From Candidatus Lernaella stagnicola (lineage in GTDB: Bacteria; Lernaellota; Lernaellaia; Lernaellales; Lernaellaceae): a stretch of 64,000 bases of DNA. The stretch covers positions 1 through 64,000 of the forward strand of contig JAVCCK010000018.1 in the NCBI GenBank assembly GCA_030765525.1. The letters run 5' to 3'. Positions 18,372-27,923 of the stretch are shown piece after piece. The position numbers and the translations under genes are program-made. Below the pieces are notes generated by a model. That model searched no databases. It was given only the letters and a program-made list of their open reading frames with translations, and had not been told where the DNA came from. Every line of letters begins with the position of its first letter. Within the stretch, counting starts at the first letter, position 1.

Positions 18372-18417
18372 CTTTAAAACGCCCATCACAAAACGAAAAT
18401 AAGCCAAGGAGAAGTAA

Positions 18418-19362
18418 ATGGCTCGCATTGCCAGCAACATTACGGAACTGGTCGGCAACACGCCCCTGGTGCAGCTACAAACACTGCCTAACGAGGCTAA
18501 CGGGCGCGTACTGGTGAAAATGGAAGCGTTCAATCCGCTCTCGTCAATCAAAGACCGCATTGCGCTTTCGATGATCCAGGACGCCGAAAAAGCCGGCCGC
18601 ATTGGTCCCGACACCGTGTTGGTTGAGCCGACTTCCGGCAACACCGGCATTGGTCTGGCTTTTGTCGCCGCGCAGCGCGGCTACCGGCTGATTTTGACGA
18701 TGCCCGAAACCATGAGCATGGAACGGCGCAAGCTGCTGCGCATTTTCGGCGCCGAACTGGTGCTCACCCCCGGCACCGGCGGTATGAAGGGGGCCATCGA
18801 CAAGGCGCAGGAGTTGGTCGATAACAATCAGAATTACCTCATGTTGCAGCAGTTTAAAAACCCGGCTAATCCCCAGGTCCATCGCGAGACCACGGCCGAG
18901 GAAATCTGGAATGACACCGACGGCGAAGTCGATATCCTGATCGCCGGCGTGGGTACCGGCGGCACGCTGACCGGCATCGCCGAGGTCATCAAAAAGCGGA
19001 AGCCGAGTTTTCAGGCCATCGCCATCGAGCCGACCGGCAGCGCCGTGCTCAGTGGCGGCCAACCGGGATCGCATAAGTTGCAGGGTATCGGCGCGGGTTT
19101 CGTGCCCGATATTCTGAACACCGACTTGATCGACGAGGTCGTCAAAGTTAACGAAAAAAATGCCGGTGAAACTGCGCGGCGACTCGCCCGCACCGAAGGC
19201 CTGCTGCTGGGCATCTCGTCCGGGGCGGCGATTTGGGCGGCCATCGAAGTGGCCAAGCGCCCGGAAAACGCCGGCCGAACCATCGTGGTGATTGCTCCCA
19301 GTTCCGGCGAGCGTTACCTTTCCACATGGCTTTTCGAGAACCTCTATGACGCCGATCGTTAA
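18418..19362 (+). CDS. cysK: Cysteine synthase (O-acetylserine sulfhydrylase)
   Basis: A 314-residue PLP enzyme that makes cysteine from O-acetylserine and sulfide. The PLP lysine is K45 in NPLSSIKDR, the PLP-phosphate/substrate loop is [10 protein letters not shown], and a glycine-rich [10 protein letters not shown] follows; all match CysK. AAGGAG lies upstream of ATG 18418. The downstream serine acetyltransferase overlaps its end by 17 bases, so both halves of cysteine synthesis are made together. A long leader with a cysteine-rich peptide precedes it (18265-18357), suggesting feedback by cysteine. Confidence 0.96.
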   Translation: MARIASNITELVGNTPLVQLQTLPNEANGRVLVKMEAFNPLSSIKDRIALSMIQDAEKAGRIGPDTVLVEPTSGNTGIGLAFVAAQRGYRLILTMPETMSMERRKLLRIFGAELVLTPGTGGMKGAIDKAQELVDNNQNYLMLQQFKNPANPQVHRETTAEEIWNDTDGEVDILIAGVGTGGTLTGIAEVIKKRKPSFQAIAIEPTGSAVLSGGQPGSHKLQGIGAGFVPDILNTDLIDEVVKVNEKNAGETARRLARTEGLLLGISSGAAIWAAIEVAKRPENAGRTIVVIAPSSGERYLSTWLFENLYDADR

Positions 19363-20278
19363 AAAAGGCACGCCGCCCGTCCCCTCGACGCTGGCGCAGG
19401 TCGTCGAAGAGCTCTCCAACGTCAACGGCGCGTATCGCTGCCGCCCCGCCCAAAGGCCTCTGCCTTCCCGCGACGATATCATCCTGATCGTCAAGGAACT
19501 GCGCGGCATCCTATTTCCCGGGTATTTCGGCGGCAACGAATTGCGTCCCGAGGGCCTGCAGTACTATGTGGGGCATATTCTCGACGACGTACGGGGACGC
19601 CTCCGCGAGCAGATCCTGCGCGGGCTTTGCTTCCAATGCGAGACGCCCGGCGAACATTGCGATACCTGCGAGCATGATGCGTCGGGCATCATCGATAAGT
19701 TCGTTGCCCGCTTGCCGAAAGTGCGCCACTTGCTGGAGACCGATGTTGCCGCGGCGTACGACGGCGATCCGGCCGCCACGAGCCCGGACGAGGCGATTTT
19801 CTGCTACCCGGGCATCACGGCAATCACTTACTGCCGCCTCGCCCACGAATTGTACAACCTGGGCGTGCCGTTGATTCCGCGCATCATCACCGAATACGCC
19901 CACAATCTGACGGGTATCGACATCCATCCCGGCGCGGTGATCGGCGAGAGCTTCTTCATCGACCACGGCACCGGCGTGGTGATCGGCGAGACGGCGCGCA
20001 TCGGCTGGCGCGTGCGCATCTACCAGGGCGTCACCCTCGGGGCGAAAAGCTTCCCCCTCGACGAAAACGGCAAGCCCATCAAAGGCATCGACCGCCATCC
20101 GAAGGTGGAAGACGACGTCATCATCTACTCGGGCTCGACGATCCTGGGCAACGTGACGATCGGGCAGGGCAGTGTCATCGGCGGCAATGTGTGGTTGACC
20201 GCAAGCGTCCCGCCCGGCAGCCGCATCACGCAGGCCCAGGCGGTCAGCGAGTCTTTCGAAAACGGCAGCGGCATCTAG
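19346..20278 (+). CDS. cysE: Serine O-acetyltransferase
   Basis: A 310-residue enzyme that acetylates serine with acetyl-CoA to supply CysK. The C-terminal half is a left-handed beta-helix of hexapeptide repeats ([20 protein letters not shown] onward). The N-terminal half is longer than in E. coli CysE and has a four-cysteine segment ([14 protein letters not shown]), as in the EpsC/SrpH-type branch. ATG 19346 lies inside the end of cysK; the longer frame from 19292 is not supported. Co-transcription with cysK is near certain. Confidence 0.93.
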   Translation: MTPIVKKGTPPVPSTLAQVVEELSNVNGAYRCRPAQRPLPSRDDIILIVKELRGILFPGYFGGNELRPEGLQYYVGHILDDVRGRLREQILRGLCFQCETPGEHCDTCEHDASGIIDKFVARLPKVRHLLETDVAAAYDGDPAATSPDEAIFCYPGITAITYCRLAHELYNLGVPLIPRIITEYAHNLTGIDIHPGAVIGESFFIDHGTGVVIGETARIGWRVRIYQGVTLGAKSFPLDENGKPIKGIDRHPKVEDDVIIYSGSTILGNVTIGQGSVIGGNVWLTASVPPGSRITQAQAVSESFENGSGI

Positions 20279-20357
20279 CCCGTCCGCACGCCGGTTGGCG
20301 TTCCCACTATCGCGGCGCTATATTATCCGTCCACGCGGAAGTCACAGCGAGGAAACG

Positions 20358-21734
20358 ATGATGCATCCCCGGCGTATTCAGATTCTGATTCTTCTGGTTC
20401 TCTTTGCGGCAGGGGCACTGGTCGGCTGCGGAAAAACGATCCCGCCCGACACTCGGCCGCCCGAAGCCTGGCAGTCGCCATCGACCGCCGCCTCCGCGAC
20501 CGCTGCGCCTTTTCACGCCGGCATCGCCCGCGTCAATATCGTCCCGAACCACCCGCTGCCCCTGAGCGGTTACGGCGTGTACTTCGGCTCGATGCGCACC
20601 GTGCGCATGTCCCAAGGCGTGCACGATCCGCTGTACGCCACGGCGCTCTATTTCGAAAAGGGACCCGACAAACTGGCCGTGATCACCTACGACTTGGTGG
20701 GCTTGGTGAAGGGAGACGTTGACGCCGTCCGCGAAATGGTGGGCCGCGAACTGGGCATCGATCCCGAGCGCGTGATTGTCTCGAGTAGCCATACCCATCA
20801 CGGTCCAGACACCGTCGGGCTGTGGGGTACGCTCTTCCCTCCGAAAACCGGCCGCGACGAAGCCTACATGGATTTCGTCAAAAGCCAGGGCGTAAAAGCC
20901 CTGCGCCTGGCGATTCAAGCGCGCCGGCCTGCCCAGTTGCTCGTGGCCGTGGGAGAGGAAACGGAACTGCACTCCAACATCCGGTCGGAAACCGATCCCA
21001 ACGCGCCGATCGATCACATTTTGACCGTCCTGGCGCTCAAAGATCAAAACGGCAAGATCTTCGGCACCATGACCAACTGGCCGTGTCACCCGACCACCGA
21101 AGGCGGCGACAACCGCTTGATCTCCTCGGATTGGGTGCACTATCTGCGAACCGAACTGGATAAGCACTACGCCGACGCGGTGCACATGTACGTCAACGGG
21201 GCGATCGGCGGCGCCATCCAGCCCCGCGATAAATGGCGCGACGAAGAAACCGGGCCCGATGTCGAGCCCTTCACGTGGACCGAACAGATGGGCACCTGCC
21301 TGGGCCGAAAAGTCGCCGGACTGGTCGAGAAGGCCGAGCCGGTGCCCTTCGAGCGCATCGAAGTCAGGCATGCGCCTGTGCGCGCTTACAACCACAACTG
21401 GGCCTTCGATCTGGGTCGCGATCTGAAGATTCTGGCGATGCACATGCCTGCCGAAGGCGAGGTCTTTTACTCTCAGGTTACGGCGGTGAAAATGGGGTCG
21501 TTGCGCTGGGGCACGCTGCCCGGCGAAGTGATGCCGGATATCTCCAACCTGGCGCGTGCGAAGCTCGGCGGTCACGCGCAGATCATGGTCGGCCTGGGCC
21601 AGGACTGGCTGGGTTACGTGATGCTGCCCAAGTACTACGACGATGAGCGCTACGCATATGAGAAGCTGCTGTGTGTTGGTCCGGAGTTCGGCGCCAATTT
21701 GTTGAAAACCTATAATGAACTGACATTTGAATAG
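20358..21734 (+). CDS. Ceramidase-fold lipoprotein, copy 3
   Basis: A 458-residue lipoprotein (lipobox Cys at about residue 24) of the same subfamily as the two genes at the left edge. GAGGAAAC precedes tandem ATGs at 20358 and 20361. Metal-site motifs are SSHTHHGPDTVGLWG and NWPCHPTTEGG. The loop equivalent to the ceramidase serine motif reads NGAIGGAIQPRDK, again without serine. Unlike copies 1 and 2 it has no Asp-rich tether; the residues after Cys are GKTIPPD. It lies just upstream of a TULIP-like lipoprotein on the same strand. Exported hydrolase, reaction unknown. Confidence 0.84.
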   Translation: MMHPRRIQILILLVLFAAGALVGCGKTIPPDTRPPEAWQSPSTAASATAAPFHAGIARVNIVPNHPLPLSGYGVYFGSMRTVRMSQGVHDPLYATALYFEKGPDKLAVITYDLVGLVKGDVDAVREMVGRELGIDPERVIVSSSHTHHGPDTVGLWGTLFPPKTGRDEAYMDFVKSQGVKALRLAIQARRPAQLLVAVGEETELHSNIRSETDPNAPIDHILTVLALKDQNGKIFGTMTNWPCHPTTEGGDNRLISSDWVHYLRTELDKHYADAVHMYVNGAIGGAIQPRDKWRDEETGPDVEPFTWTEQMGTCLGRKVAGLVEKAEPVPFERIEVRHAPVRAYNHNWAFDLGRDLKILAMHMPAEGEVFYSQVTAVKMGSLRWGTLPGEVMPDISNLARAKLGGHAQIMVGLGQDWLGYVMLPKYYDDERYAYEKLLCVGPEFGANLLKTYNELTFE

Positions 21735-21817
21735 GTGTTCATTTTTCGTCTTGCGCCCAAAGCTCCTTTCCTCTAACTTAGCCAAACGGCGATTTTTCGA
21801 CGGCGAGGAGCTTGTCT

Positions 21818-23611
21818 ATGTCGGCTGTTTTGATCTTCCGCAGAATTTCTTTCTTGTTGATTTTTCTCATGGCAACCGGTGCGTTTGTGGGTTGCGAACT
21901 GGTGGACGTCGATCCGTCGCCGCCGTACCCGCTGCGTAATTGGGACTATACGTATCCCGATCAGGACGACGACCCTGCGCCGTGGGTGGATCCCGAAAAC
22001 TACCCTTACGTCACCATCACCGCCCCGGCTGACGGCTCGATCGTCGAACCGGGTGTCGTGACCGTCACCGGCGTCTATCAAGGCCCCGAATTGGCGGAGT
22101 TGACGCTTAACGGGCGCGACATCGCCGTGTCCGGCAGCACCTTCACCGGTACGGTTACCGTCGGTGATGACGACCTCTTCGTGCCGATCGTCGTCGACGC
22201 GATCACTTCGGAAAAGCAACGGGTTTCCGGCGACCGAGTCACCGTGCTGCAAGGCGCCGCCGGTCTGCCCGGCGATGCCGCGACGAGCTTGGGTCTCGAC
22301 CTGGAAAATCGCGGGCTCAACACGCTTGCCGATTTCATTGCCGATTTGATCGACGGCTTCGACTTGGCCGACCTGCTCAACCCGAAAATCGCCGCCGACG
22401 GCAAAGCGGGTTTGGAACTCAGCGAAGCGTCCATTGAGGGCGTTGACCTCGTCGTCAAGTCGACAACCGACGGCCTCGCGCTGCGCGTGATGATTGGCCA
22501 AATCGTGCTCGACGCCAACCTCTTCGGCCTGGACGTCTACGTGGACATTCAGGGCATGCTGCTCGAAGCGATGATGGATGTCGCGGTCGACGAGAACAAC
22601 GAAATCGTGCTGACGCTGGTCGACTCGTCATTTTCCGTCGCGTCCCTGGGCATGGACGGCATCATGGACGACTTGGCGTCCTACCTTGTGGGCGCCGTGG
22701 CCGAACTGTTGCTCGACCAACTCGTGCCCGGCCTTCTGGAAGACGCCTTGGCCGGCCTCGATCTGACGATTACCGGCAATGGTTACGCCTTGAGCCTACT
22801 ACCGGCGCTGGCCGTGACCGGCGACCGCAATTTCACGCTCGGGTTCGACTCCGTGTTGGACGTGACCGACGCCGACGTTTTCGATCTCGATTTCCAGCCA
22901 GACGGCTACCTGACCACCGTCGCCGGCCCCCCCGTCTTTCCGGAAGTAACGCCGGTGACCGGCGCCCCGTACGGTTTGGGACTGACGATCAACGACGATT
23001 TCCTCAACCAGGTTTTCTATGCCTTGGCGGCGACCGGCTCGCTGGAGTTTTCCTTGAGCGAGGAATTCGTCACCAGCGAAATCATGTCGCTGATTTTCTT
23101 CTCGTACCGAAAAATCGATCCGCCGCTACCGGTGGTTTTCCGCTTTGAGCCGACCGTGGCGCCGATCGTGGCTGGTTCGGCTGAAGACAACACGATGTAT
23201 CTCGTTCTGCCCTCGTTCGCCATTCGCGCAATGATCGAATGCGGCGAGGACGAAGCATGCCGGGCGGCCGGTGAAAGCGACGGCTATTGGGAAGCGATGA
23301 CCGTGATGGTGGATGTGGTCGCGCCGCTATCCTTTACGTTCAACGACGACCAGAGCCTTTCTCTCAAGCTGGGCGAGTTGGGCCTGGCGGTCGACGTGGT
23401 CCATAACGCCATGGGCCAGAAAAACATCGACAACACTGAGCGCTTATTCGCCGAACTGTTCGGCGACGTTCTGCCCGAATTGCTCGGCGATCTACTGGGC
23501 GGGCTGCAGATCAAGCTCCCCGAATTGGCCGGGCTGAAAATCTCCCTGGCCGACATGGCGACGATCGGCGAACTCGATGACAACCTGGGTATCTTTATCG
23601 ATATTCAGTAA
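21818..23611 (+). CDS. TULIP/BPI-like two-domain lipoprotein (paralogue 1)
   Basis: A 597-residue lipoprotein (MATGAFVGC lipobox) that I do not recognise as a named bacterial family. After an Ig-like domain (about 40-125, TITAPADGSIVEPG) come two domains of about 220 residues. They have the traits of BPI/LBP-type (TULIP) lipid-binding proteins: long alternating hydrophobic strands; a helix ending domain 1 (LASYLVGAVAELLLDQLVPG); a second-domain opening DDFLNQVFYALAATGSL like the eukaryotic yFFNsa...aGvL block; and a late helix plus LP segment (LQIKLPELAGL). GAGGAG precedes ATG 21818. Ends at a strong terminator. A paralogue of nearly equal length lies at 31536. Probable role: binding or moving a lipid at the cell envelope. 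The fold is inferred by eye only. Confidence 0.6.
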   Translation: MSAVLIFRRISFLLIFLMATGAFVGCELVDVDPSPPYPLRNWDYTYPDQDDDPAPWVDPENYPYVTITAPADGSIVEPGVVTVTGVYQGPELAELTLNGRDIAVSGSTFTGTVTVGDDDLFVPIVVDAITSEKQRVSGDRVTVLQGAAGLPGDAATSLGLDLENRGLNTLADFIADLIDGFDLADLLNPKIAADGKAGLELSEASIEGVDLVVKSTTDGLALRVMIGQIVLDANLFGLDVYVDIQGMLLEAMMDVAVDENNEIVLTLVDSSFSVASLGMDGIMDDLASYLVGAVAELLLDQLVPGLLEDALAGLDLTITGNGYALSLLPALAVTGDRNFTLGFDSVLDVTDADVFDLDFQPDGYLTTVAGPPVFPEVTPVTGAPYGLGLTINDDFLNQVFYALAATGSLEFSLSEEFVTSEIMSLIFFSYRKIDPPLPVVFRFEPTVAPIVAGSAEDNTMYLVLPSFAIRAMIECGEDEACRAAGESDGYWEAMTVMVDVVAPLSFTFNDDQSLSLKLGELGLAVDVVHNAMGQKNIDNTERLFAELFGDVLPELLGDLLGGLQIKLPELAGLKISLADMATIGELDDNLGIFIDIQ

Positions 23612-23649
23612 CCGACTTCCTGTCGGGTCAAACAGGCTTATTGAGGTCG

Positions 23650-23675
23650 GGCCTGCCTTCGGGCGGGCCTTTTTT
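23650..23675 (+). terminator. Intrinsic terminator
   Basis: Stem GGCCTGCC / GGCGGGCC with a stable TTCG loop, then six T. It ends the TULIP-like paralogue 1 transcript. Confidence 0.9.
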
Positions 23676-23777
23676 GCGGCCTAATTGGGGTGGCCGACGC
23701 CTTTTAGCTGCCGCTTGAGTTCCTTGGGAAGCGTCTGTTCATCCTGCTGCACGTCGACCGTACGGAACTTTCGTTCG

Positions 23778-25352
23778 CTATTTTTGCGCCAACACCGCCT
23801 TGATGCCGTCCACGGCGCTCGAAGCGATGCCCCCGGCGTAACCGGAACCCTCGCCGCACACGACCAATCCGCGAGCACCCAAGGCGTGGTAATGCTCGTC
23901 ACGGGTGAGACGCCACGGGCTGCTGGTGCGCGTCTCCACACCGACCAGCACCGCCCGCCCCCCGGCGAAACCGCGCAGTTGGCGGTCCCAGGACACGAGC
24001 GCGTCGGCTATCGCTTCGGCTATGAAAGGCGGAAATATTGCTTTTAGATCAGCAGCTTCCACGCCCGGTCCATAAGAGGTCGGCGGCAAATGCTCGCTGA
24101 CTTCTCCCATGAGGAAGTCGAGTACCTTCTGCGCCGGGGCCGTGCACGATCCGGCGGTGACCGCTTGGGCCGCGGCCATTTCGATGCGCTCACGAAACTC
24201 CAAGCCGGCCAGCGGTTCGTCGCCGAAATCGTTTTCGTCAACCGACACCACAATCGCCGAGTTGGCCCGGATGCCGTCCCGACCCGCCGGGCTGCCGCCG
24301 TTGATCACCAAGTGCGCGGTATCGGTGCCGCTGGGCAGTATTTCGCCGCCCGGACACATGCAAAACGAGTACACGCCGCGCCCGTTTTTTGTGCGATGGG
24401 TGAGGCGATAGCTCGCCGGGGGCAGTTTTGGGTGCCCGGCGGCGCGACCGTATTGGACTTTGTCGATAAGCTGTTGCGGGTGTTCGATGCGCGCCCCCAC
24501 GGCGAAGCCCTTGCTCTGAACCGCCACGCCGCGGGCGGCAAGTTTTCGGACGAGATCATCGGCGCTGTGGCCCACGGCCAGCACGATCAGGTCGGATTCA
24601 ATCTCACTTCCGTCGGCCAAAACGACCCCGTGGGCGCGACCGTCTTCGACCATAATGTCGACTACTTTCGACCGAAAACGGTATTCCACACCTAGTTCGA
24701 TTAGTGTCTTTCGGAAGCTTACAACGTAATTCGGTAATCGATCGGACCCTAAATGTGGCGCGGTGTCATACAAAATGTGTCCGGGAGCCCCAAAATTAGC
24801 GAATTTCTCGTACACATGACGTATCAGCGGGTCGTTTCCGCGGGTGTAGAGCTTGCCGTCACTGTAGGTTCCGGCACCCCCTTCGCCGAAGCAGATGTTG
24901 CTCTCCGGATCCAGTTCTCCGGCCTGCACGAGCGCCGCCACGTCTTCATTTCGTTCGTCCACGGGTTTGCCGCGTTCGAGGATCAACGGCGGGGCGCCGG
25001 CGCGGGCCAAAAATTCCGCCGCGAACAGGCCGGCCGGGCCACTGCCGACCACCAGCGGCCGGTAAGCTCGTTCCACACGGGGGATGACGAGCGGCTCGCG
25101 CGATTCCAACGCCGGGGTGACGTGGGGATCGTCGCGGAAACGGCTGAGGATTTCGCGCTCGTCCTCGCCGATCACTTGCACCGAGTACACCCAGCGGATG
25201 CGGCTTTTGTTTCGCGCATCCAAGGACTTACGAAGGATGCGGTAGGCGACCACGCGGCCGGTGGGCACGTCCAGGCGCTTGGCGAGGCGTCGGCGCAGCG
25301 ATTTTTCCGAGCCGTTGAGCGTTAGGGTCAAGCCGTCGACGCGAATCGGCAT
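23778..25352 (-). CDS. FAD-dependent dehydrogenase (COG2509-type)
   Basis: A 524-residue flavoprotein. An N-terminal domain of about 95 residues with an alpha/beta look (LRRRLAKRLDVP, RWVYSVQV) precedes an FAD-binding Rossmann motif VVGSGPAGLFAAEF near residue 101. A long conserved ICFGEGGAGTYSDGKLYTR segment and the C-terminal VCGEGSGYAGGIASSAVDG close the FAD site. This is the conserved NAD-utilising dehydrogenase family whose physiological substrate is not established. ATG 25352 overlaps the stop of the upstream membrane protein by one base. Confidence 0.88.
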   Translation of the reverse strand: MPIRVDGLTLTLNGSEKSLRRRLAKRLDVPTGRVVAYRILRKSLDARNKSRIRWVYSVQVIGEDEREILSRFRDDPHVTPALESREPLVIPRVERAYRPLVVGSGPAGLFAAEFLARAGAPPLILERGKPVDERNEDVAALVQAGELDPESNICFGEGGAGTYSDGKLYTRGNDPLIRHVYEKFANFGAPGHILYDTAPHLGSDRLPNYVVSFRKTLIELGVEYRFRSKVVDIMVEDGRAHGVVLADGSEIESDLIVLAVGHSADDLVRKLAARGVAVQSKGFAVGARIEHPQQLIDKVQYGRAAGHPKLPPASYRLTHRTKNGRGVYSFCMCPGGEILPSGTDTAHLVINGGSPAGRDGIRANSAIVVSVDENDFGDEPLAGLEFRERIEMAAAQAVTAGSCTAPAQKVLDFLMGEVSEHLPPTSYGPGVEAADLKAIFPPFIAEAIADALVSWDRQLRGFAGGRAVLVGVETRTSSPWRLTRDEHYHALGARGLVVCGEGSGYAGGIASSAVDGIKAVLAQK

Positions 25353-26980
25353 CAGCGCACCAGGTACATCAAGACGGTGTCGCCGGAGCGGACTGGTGGG
25401 CCGAAGGTTTCGGCGAGCCAGGTTTTGAACGGCTCGCGGCGCGCGTCGTTGAGTTCCAGGAAATGCAGTGCAACGTAGCGAACTCCCAGCTTTTTCAAGT
25501 CGTTGCGAAACGCGGGCGCGTCAACGCCGACCAGCGCGGGCAGGTCGAGATCGATCTTGTCGATGGCCGCCAATGCCGGGACCGCGTCGACGGCCGCAGC
25601 GGCAAATCCCGGCGGGTAATCCGGAAACGGCTTGGCTGCGAGCACCGGGTGGCGGTGGACGGTTTGGTAGAAGAGGTTGCGGCTGTTAACGTGAAAATCA
25701 AGGCTTGCGGGCAGTTCCAACACCGCGCCCGGACCGTGTTCGTGCACCGCGCCGTAGGGCTCGGGGGCGTCGGTTTTAAGGCCCGGATGCGGCACCAAGA
25801 AAAATGACACCGCCAGCGCCAGCAGCACCAGCAGCCCGGTAAAACGCCGCTCGCCACGCCCCCCGCCGGTGTCGAGATATTCCAGCACACCGCGCACCGC
25901 ATGGGCGGCGATCACCGCGACCGCAAGTTGCGAAAGGATCACGAAGCGATACGGCCAGCGCGCCCGCTCCATGCCCGGCAACCACGAAAGCAGTCGATAG
26001 GGCCCCGGCAACCCGGTGTCGTGGCCGTACACGTGAATGGACTCGCCGAGGGCGAAGAGGAAAAAGACGCCCGCCGCCACCCACCAGAAAAGCGTATCGC
26101 GGCGCCGCTTAGTGACGGTCACACCGACCGCGAGCAGCAACAGGAAATACGGGACGGTGTTGGGATAATTTCGCGCGAAAAAGATCGGCTCCAGCAAGTC
26201 CAGATGAGCGCCCACCGCCTGCCAACCGCCCGCGGGTGCGGCGGCGTCGACCTGTCGCGACAACCACAACGCCACCGGTAGCAGCATTGCTGATGCGGCG
26301 AGCAACGCGCCGCCGGTAAACCAAAGGGGTCGCTTCGTGCGATCGGAGAACACGGCCCAACCGGCGGCCAGGACGGCGAAAACGAAAACCGCCATGCCGT
26401 AGTAGGCGTTCCACAGGGCGGCCAGAAGCAGGGCCGCGGTCATCCATAGGGCGCGGCGCCAACCGGGTTCGTCGCAGGAGCGCACGATCGCCCATGCCGC
26501 CAGAGGGACGACGAATACGCCGGCCAGTTCGACGTTGCCGTATGCCGCCTCGGCCAGCACGAACGAACCAACACCGAAGCCGACGGCGGGCGGCAGCGCC
26601 GAAGGTAGATCACCCACGACGTGCTGCAAAAACAGGTAAGCGCAAAAGCAATTGAGGAATAGAACCAAGATCAAGCCGACGTTGGCCGCGGCGATGGGGC
26701 CTTTCCACCAGGTGATCGGCGCGAGGATGACGGGATAGAGCACATTGCCCAGGTGGGGCCACAGGTTGGCCCCGGCGGGGTCGACCAAGTACGAGAAATC
26801 GCCGAGCGAGACCTCCGCGCTGCGCAACGCTTCGGGAACGGCCCAGAGGATCCAAAGGCTGTTGTAGGCGTCGCTTTCGGGCGCGCCGACGGCCACCTCG
26901 GTCCAATCCAGGGACGCGGGCAGCGAAAACAGCGCTGCGCAAGCCGCGAACAGCGCAATGGCCAAAACCCAGTGTCGCAT
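25352..26980 (-). CDS. Polytopic membrane protein, GT-C glycosyltransferase-like
   Basis: A 542-residue inner-membrane protein with about 12 hydrophobic segments and a soluble C-terminal domain of about 130 residues. An acidic pair early after helix 1 (APESDAYN) and the large later loop resemble GT-C enzymes that use lipid-linked sugars, but no diagnostic motif is clear enough to name a family. Coupled to the downstream FAD dehydrogenase. If it is a glycosyltransferase it would act on the periplasmic face. Confidence 0.7.
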   Translation of the reverse strand: MRHWVLAIALFAACAALFSLPASLDWTEVAVGAPESDAYNSLWILWAVPEALRSAEVSLGDFSYLVDPAGANLWPHLGNVLYPVILAPITWWKGPIAAANVGLILVLFLNCFCAYLFLQHVVGDLPSALPPAVGFGVGSFVLAEAAYGNVELAGVFVVPLAAWAIVRSCDEPGWRRALWMTAALLLAALWNAYYGMAVFVFAVLAAGWAVFSDRTKRPLWFTGGALLAASAMLLPVALWLSRQVDAAAPAGGWQAVGAHLDLLEPIFFARNYPNTVPYFLLLLAVGVTVTKRRRDTLFWWVAAGVFFLFALGESIHVYGHDTGLPGPYRLLSWLPGMERARWPYRFVILSQLAVAVIAAHAVRGVLEYLDTGGGRGERRFTGLLVLLALAVSFFLVPHPGLKTDAPEPYGAVHEHGPGAVLELPASLDFHVNSRNLFYQTVHRHPVLAAKPFPDYPPGFAAAAVDAVPALAAIDKIDLDLPALVGVDAPAFRNDLKKLGVRYVALHFLELNDARREPFKTWLAETFGPPVRSGDTVLMYLVR

Positions 26981-27060
26981 TGCCTCTTACCAAGTTGACG
27001 TTATGCTTATTTGGTTGGGATGCTAGGTGAAACAAACTGTTTTCGCAATCACGGGAGTGG

Positions 27061-27396
27061 ATGATGAAACGTATCGCGATGATCTTGTTGCTGGCGATTT
27101 TCCTGGTCACCGGTTGCGCGTACTACCAAAAGCAGGCGATGCCGGAAAAGCTTTACACAGCCGCGGACATGAAAGCCGAGGGCCTGCAACGGGACGAGTT
27201 TTTCACGCAGACCCGCTACGGCTTTCGCTTGCTGACGATTCCCATCAACGTTCCGGAGCCCAATCGAATGATCGCGGCGCTGATCGACGAGCGCCAGGCA
27301 AGGGGCGTGACCAATTTGGAAGTGGAATTCAGCGAATTCAACGTGTTGCTTTTCAGCATCCCGAAAATCCGTGTTACGGGGCATTTGGTTAAATGA
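27061..27396 (+). CDS. Small lipoprotein of unknown function
   Basis: A 111-residue protein with a lipobox (FLVTGCAYY) after a short signal peptide. The mature part is about 90 residues with two beta-rich segments and no motif I recognise. GGGAG precedes tandem ATGs at 27061 and 27064; the second has better spacing. Divergent from the membrane protein at 26980. Another small exported protein follows 83 bases later on the same strand, possibly in one transcript. Confidence 0.75.
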   Translation: MMKRIAMILLLAIFLVTGCAYYQKQAMPEKLYTAADMKAEGLQRDEFFTQTRYGFRLLTIPINVPEPNRMIAALIDERQARGVTNLEVEFSEFNVLLFSIPKIRVTGHLVK

Positions 27397-27479
27397 CCGA
27401 AAGGTGTCGGCAAAACTTGACGGTAAGCGCCGATATCTGGTATGGAAAGACGAGCTTACACCAGCCGGAGGAATTCGGA

Positions 27480-27782
27480 ATGAAAAAAGTCGCTTTGTTG
27501 TGCGCCCTGGCGCTGCTGATGTCGATCGTTTCCCTGGCCGCCGCCGAGGAAACACAAACCGTCGACGTCTTGATTTCGAAATTGGTACGAAACTATGCGT
27601 TGTCGACCGAATGGGGCAACATTTATTTCGACAAGGCCGACCTGCACCGGCTGATTGACTCGGCGGCCAAACTGCGCCCCGTTCGCCTCGGCGACTTCCA
27701 AACCGACCTGGGTAAGCTCGTGTCGGTTAAAGCGTTGGGATACGACAAGGGCGTCGCCACGCTGCTGATCAAGTCGAAATAG
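27480..27782 (+). CDS. Small secreted protein of unknown function
   Basis: A 100-residue protein with a cleavable signal peptide (about residues 1-23, ending SLAAAEE) and a short mature domain of mixed helix and strand. GGAGG lies upstream of ATG 27480; a longer frame from 27393 is not supported. Ends at a strong terminator. Not recognised. Its partner upstream is also small and exported. Confidence 0.75.
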   Translation: MKKVALLCALALLMSIVSLAAAEETQTVDVLISKLVRNYALSTEWGNIYFDKADLHRLIDSAAKLRPVRLGDFQTDLGKLVSVKALGYDKGVATLLIKSK

Positions 27783-27806
27783 ATTCTTCTCGCGAAGTTT
27801 TCCCAA

Positions 27807-27837
27807 AGCGGCCGCCGGTTTCGGCGGCTGCTTTTTT
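27807..27837 (+). terminator. Intrinsic terminator
   Basis: Ten-base stem with one G-T pair (GCGGCCGCCG / CGGCGGCTGC), four-base loop, six T. Confidence 0.9.
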
Positions 27838-27923
27838 ATACGCAGCGCTAAACGGTTTCACGAATCGCGACAGGCGAAAGCCGCCAAGAACCGGCGGCAT
27901 CGGCTCGGCGTTGCGGCTCCGGT

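Noticed and set aside
18230-18417. SAM, cobalamin or other known riboswitch in front of cysK
   Set aside because: Short matches such as GGCAACC occur, but the conserved cores and pairings of these classes are missing; the Cys leader explains the region better.
23681-23941. Small minus-strand frame with a plausible charged C-terminus (KELKRQLKGVGHPN)
   Set aside because: It overlaps the end of the FAD dehydrogenase in another frame, has no ribosome site, and the dehydrogenase ends normally at 23778.
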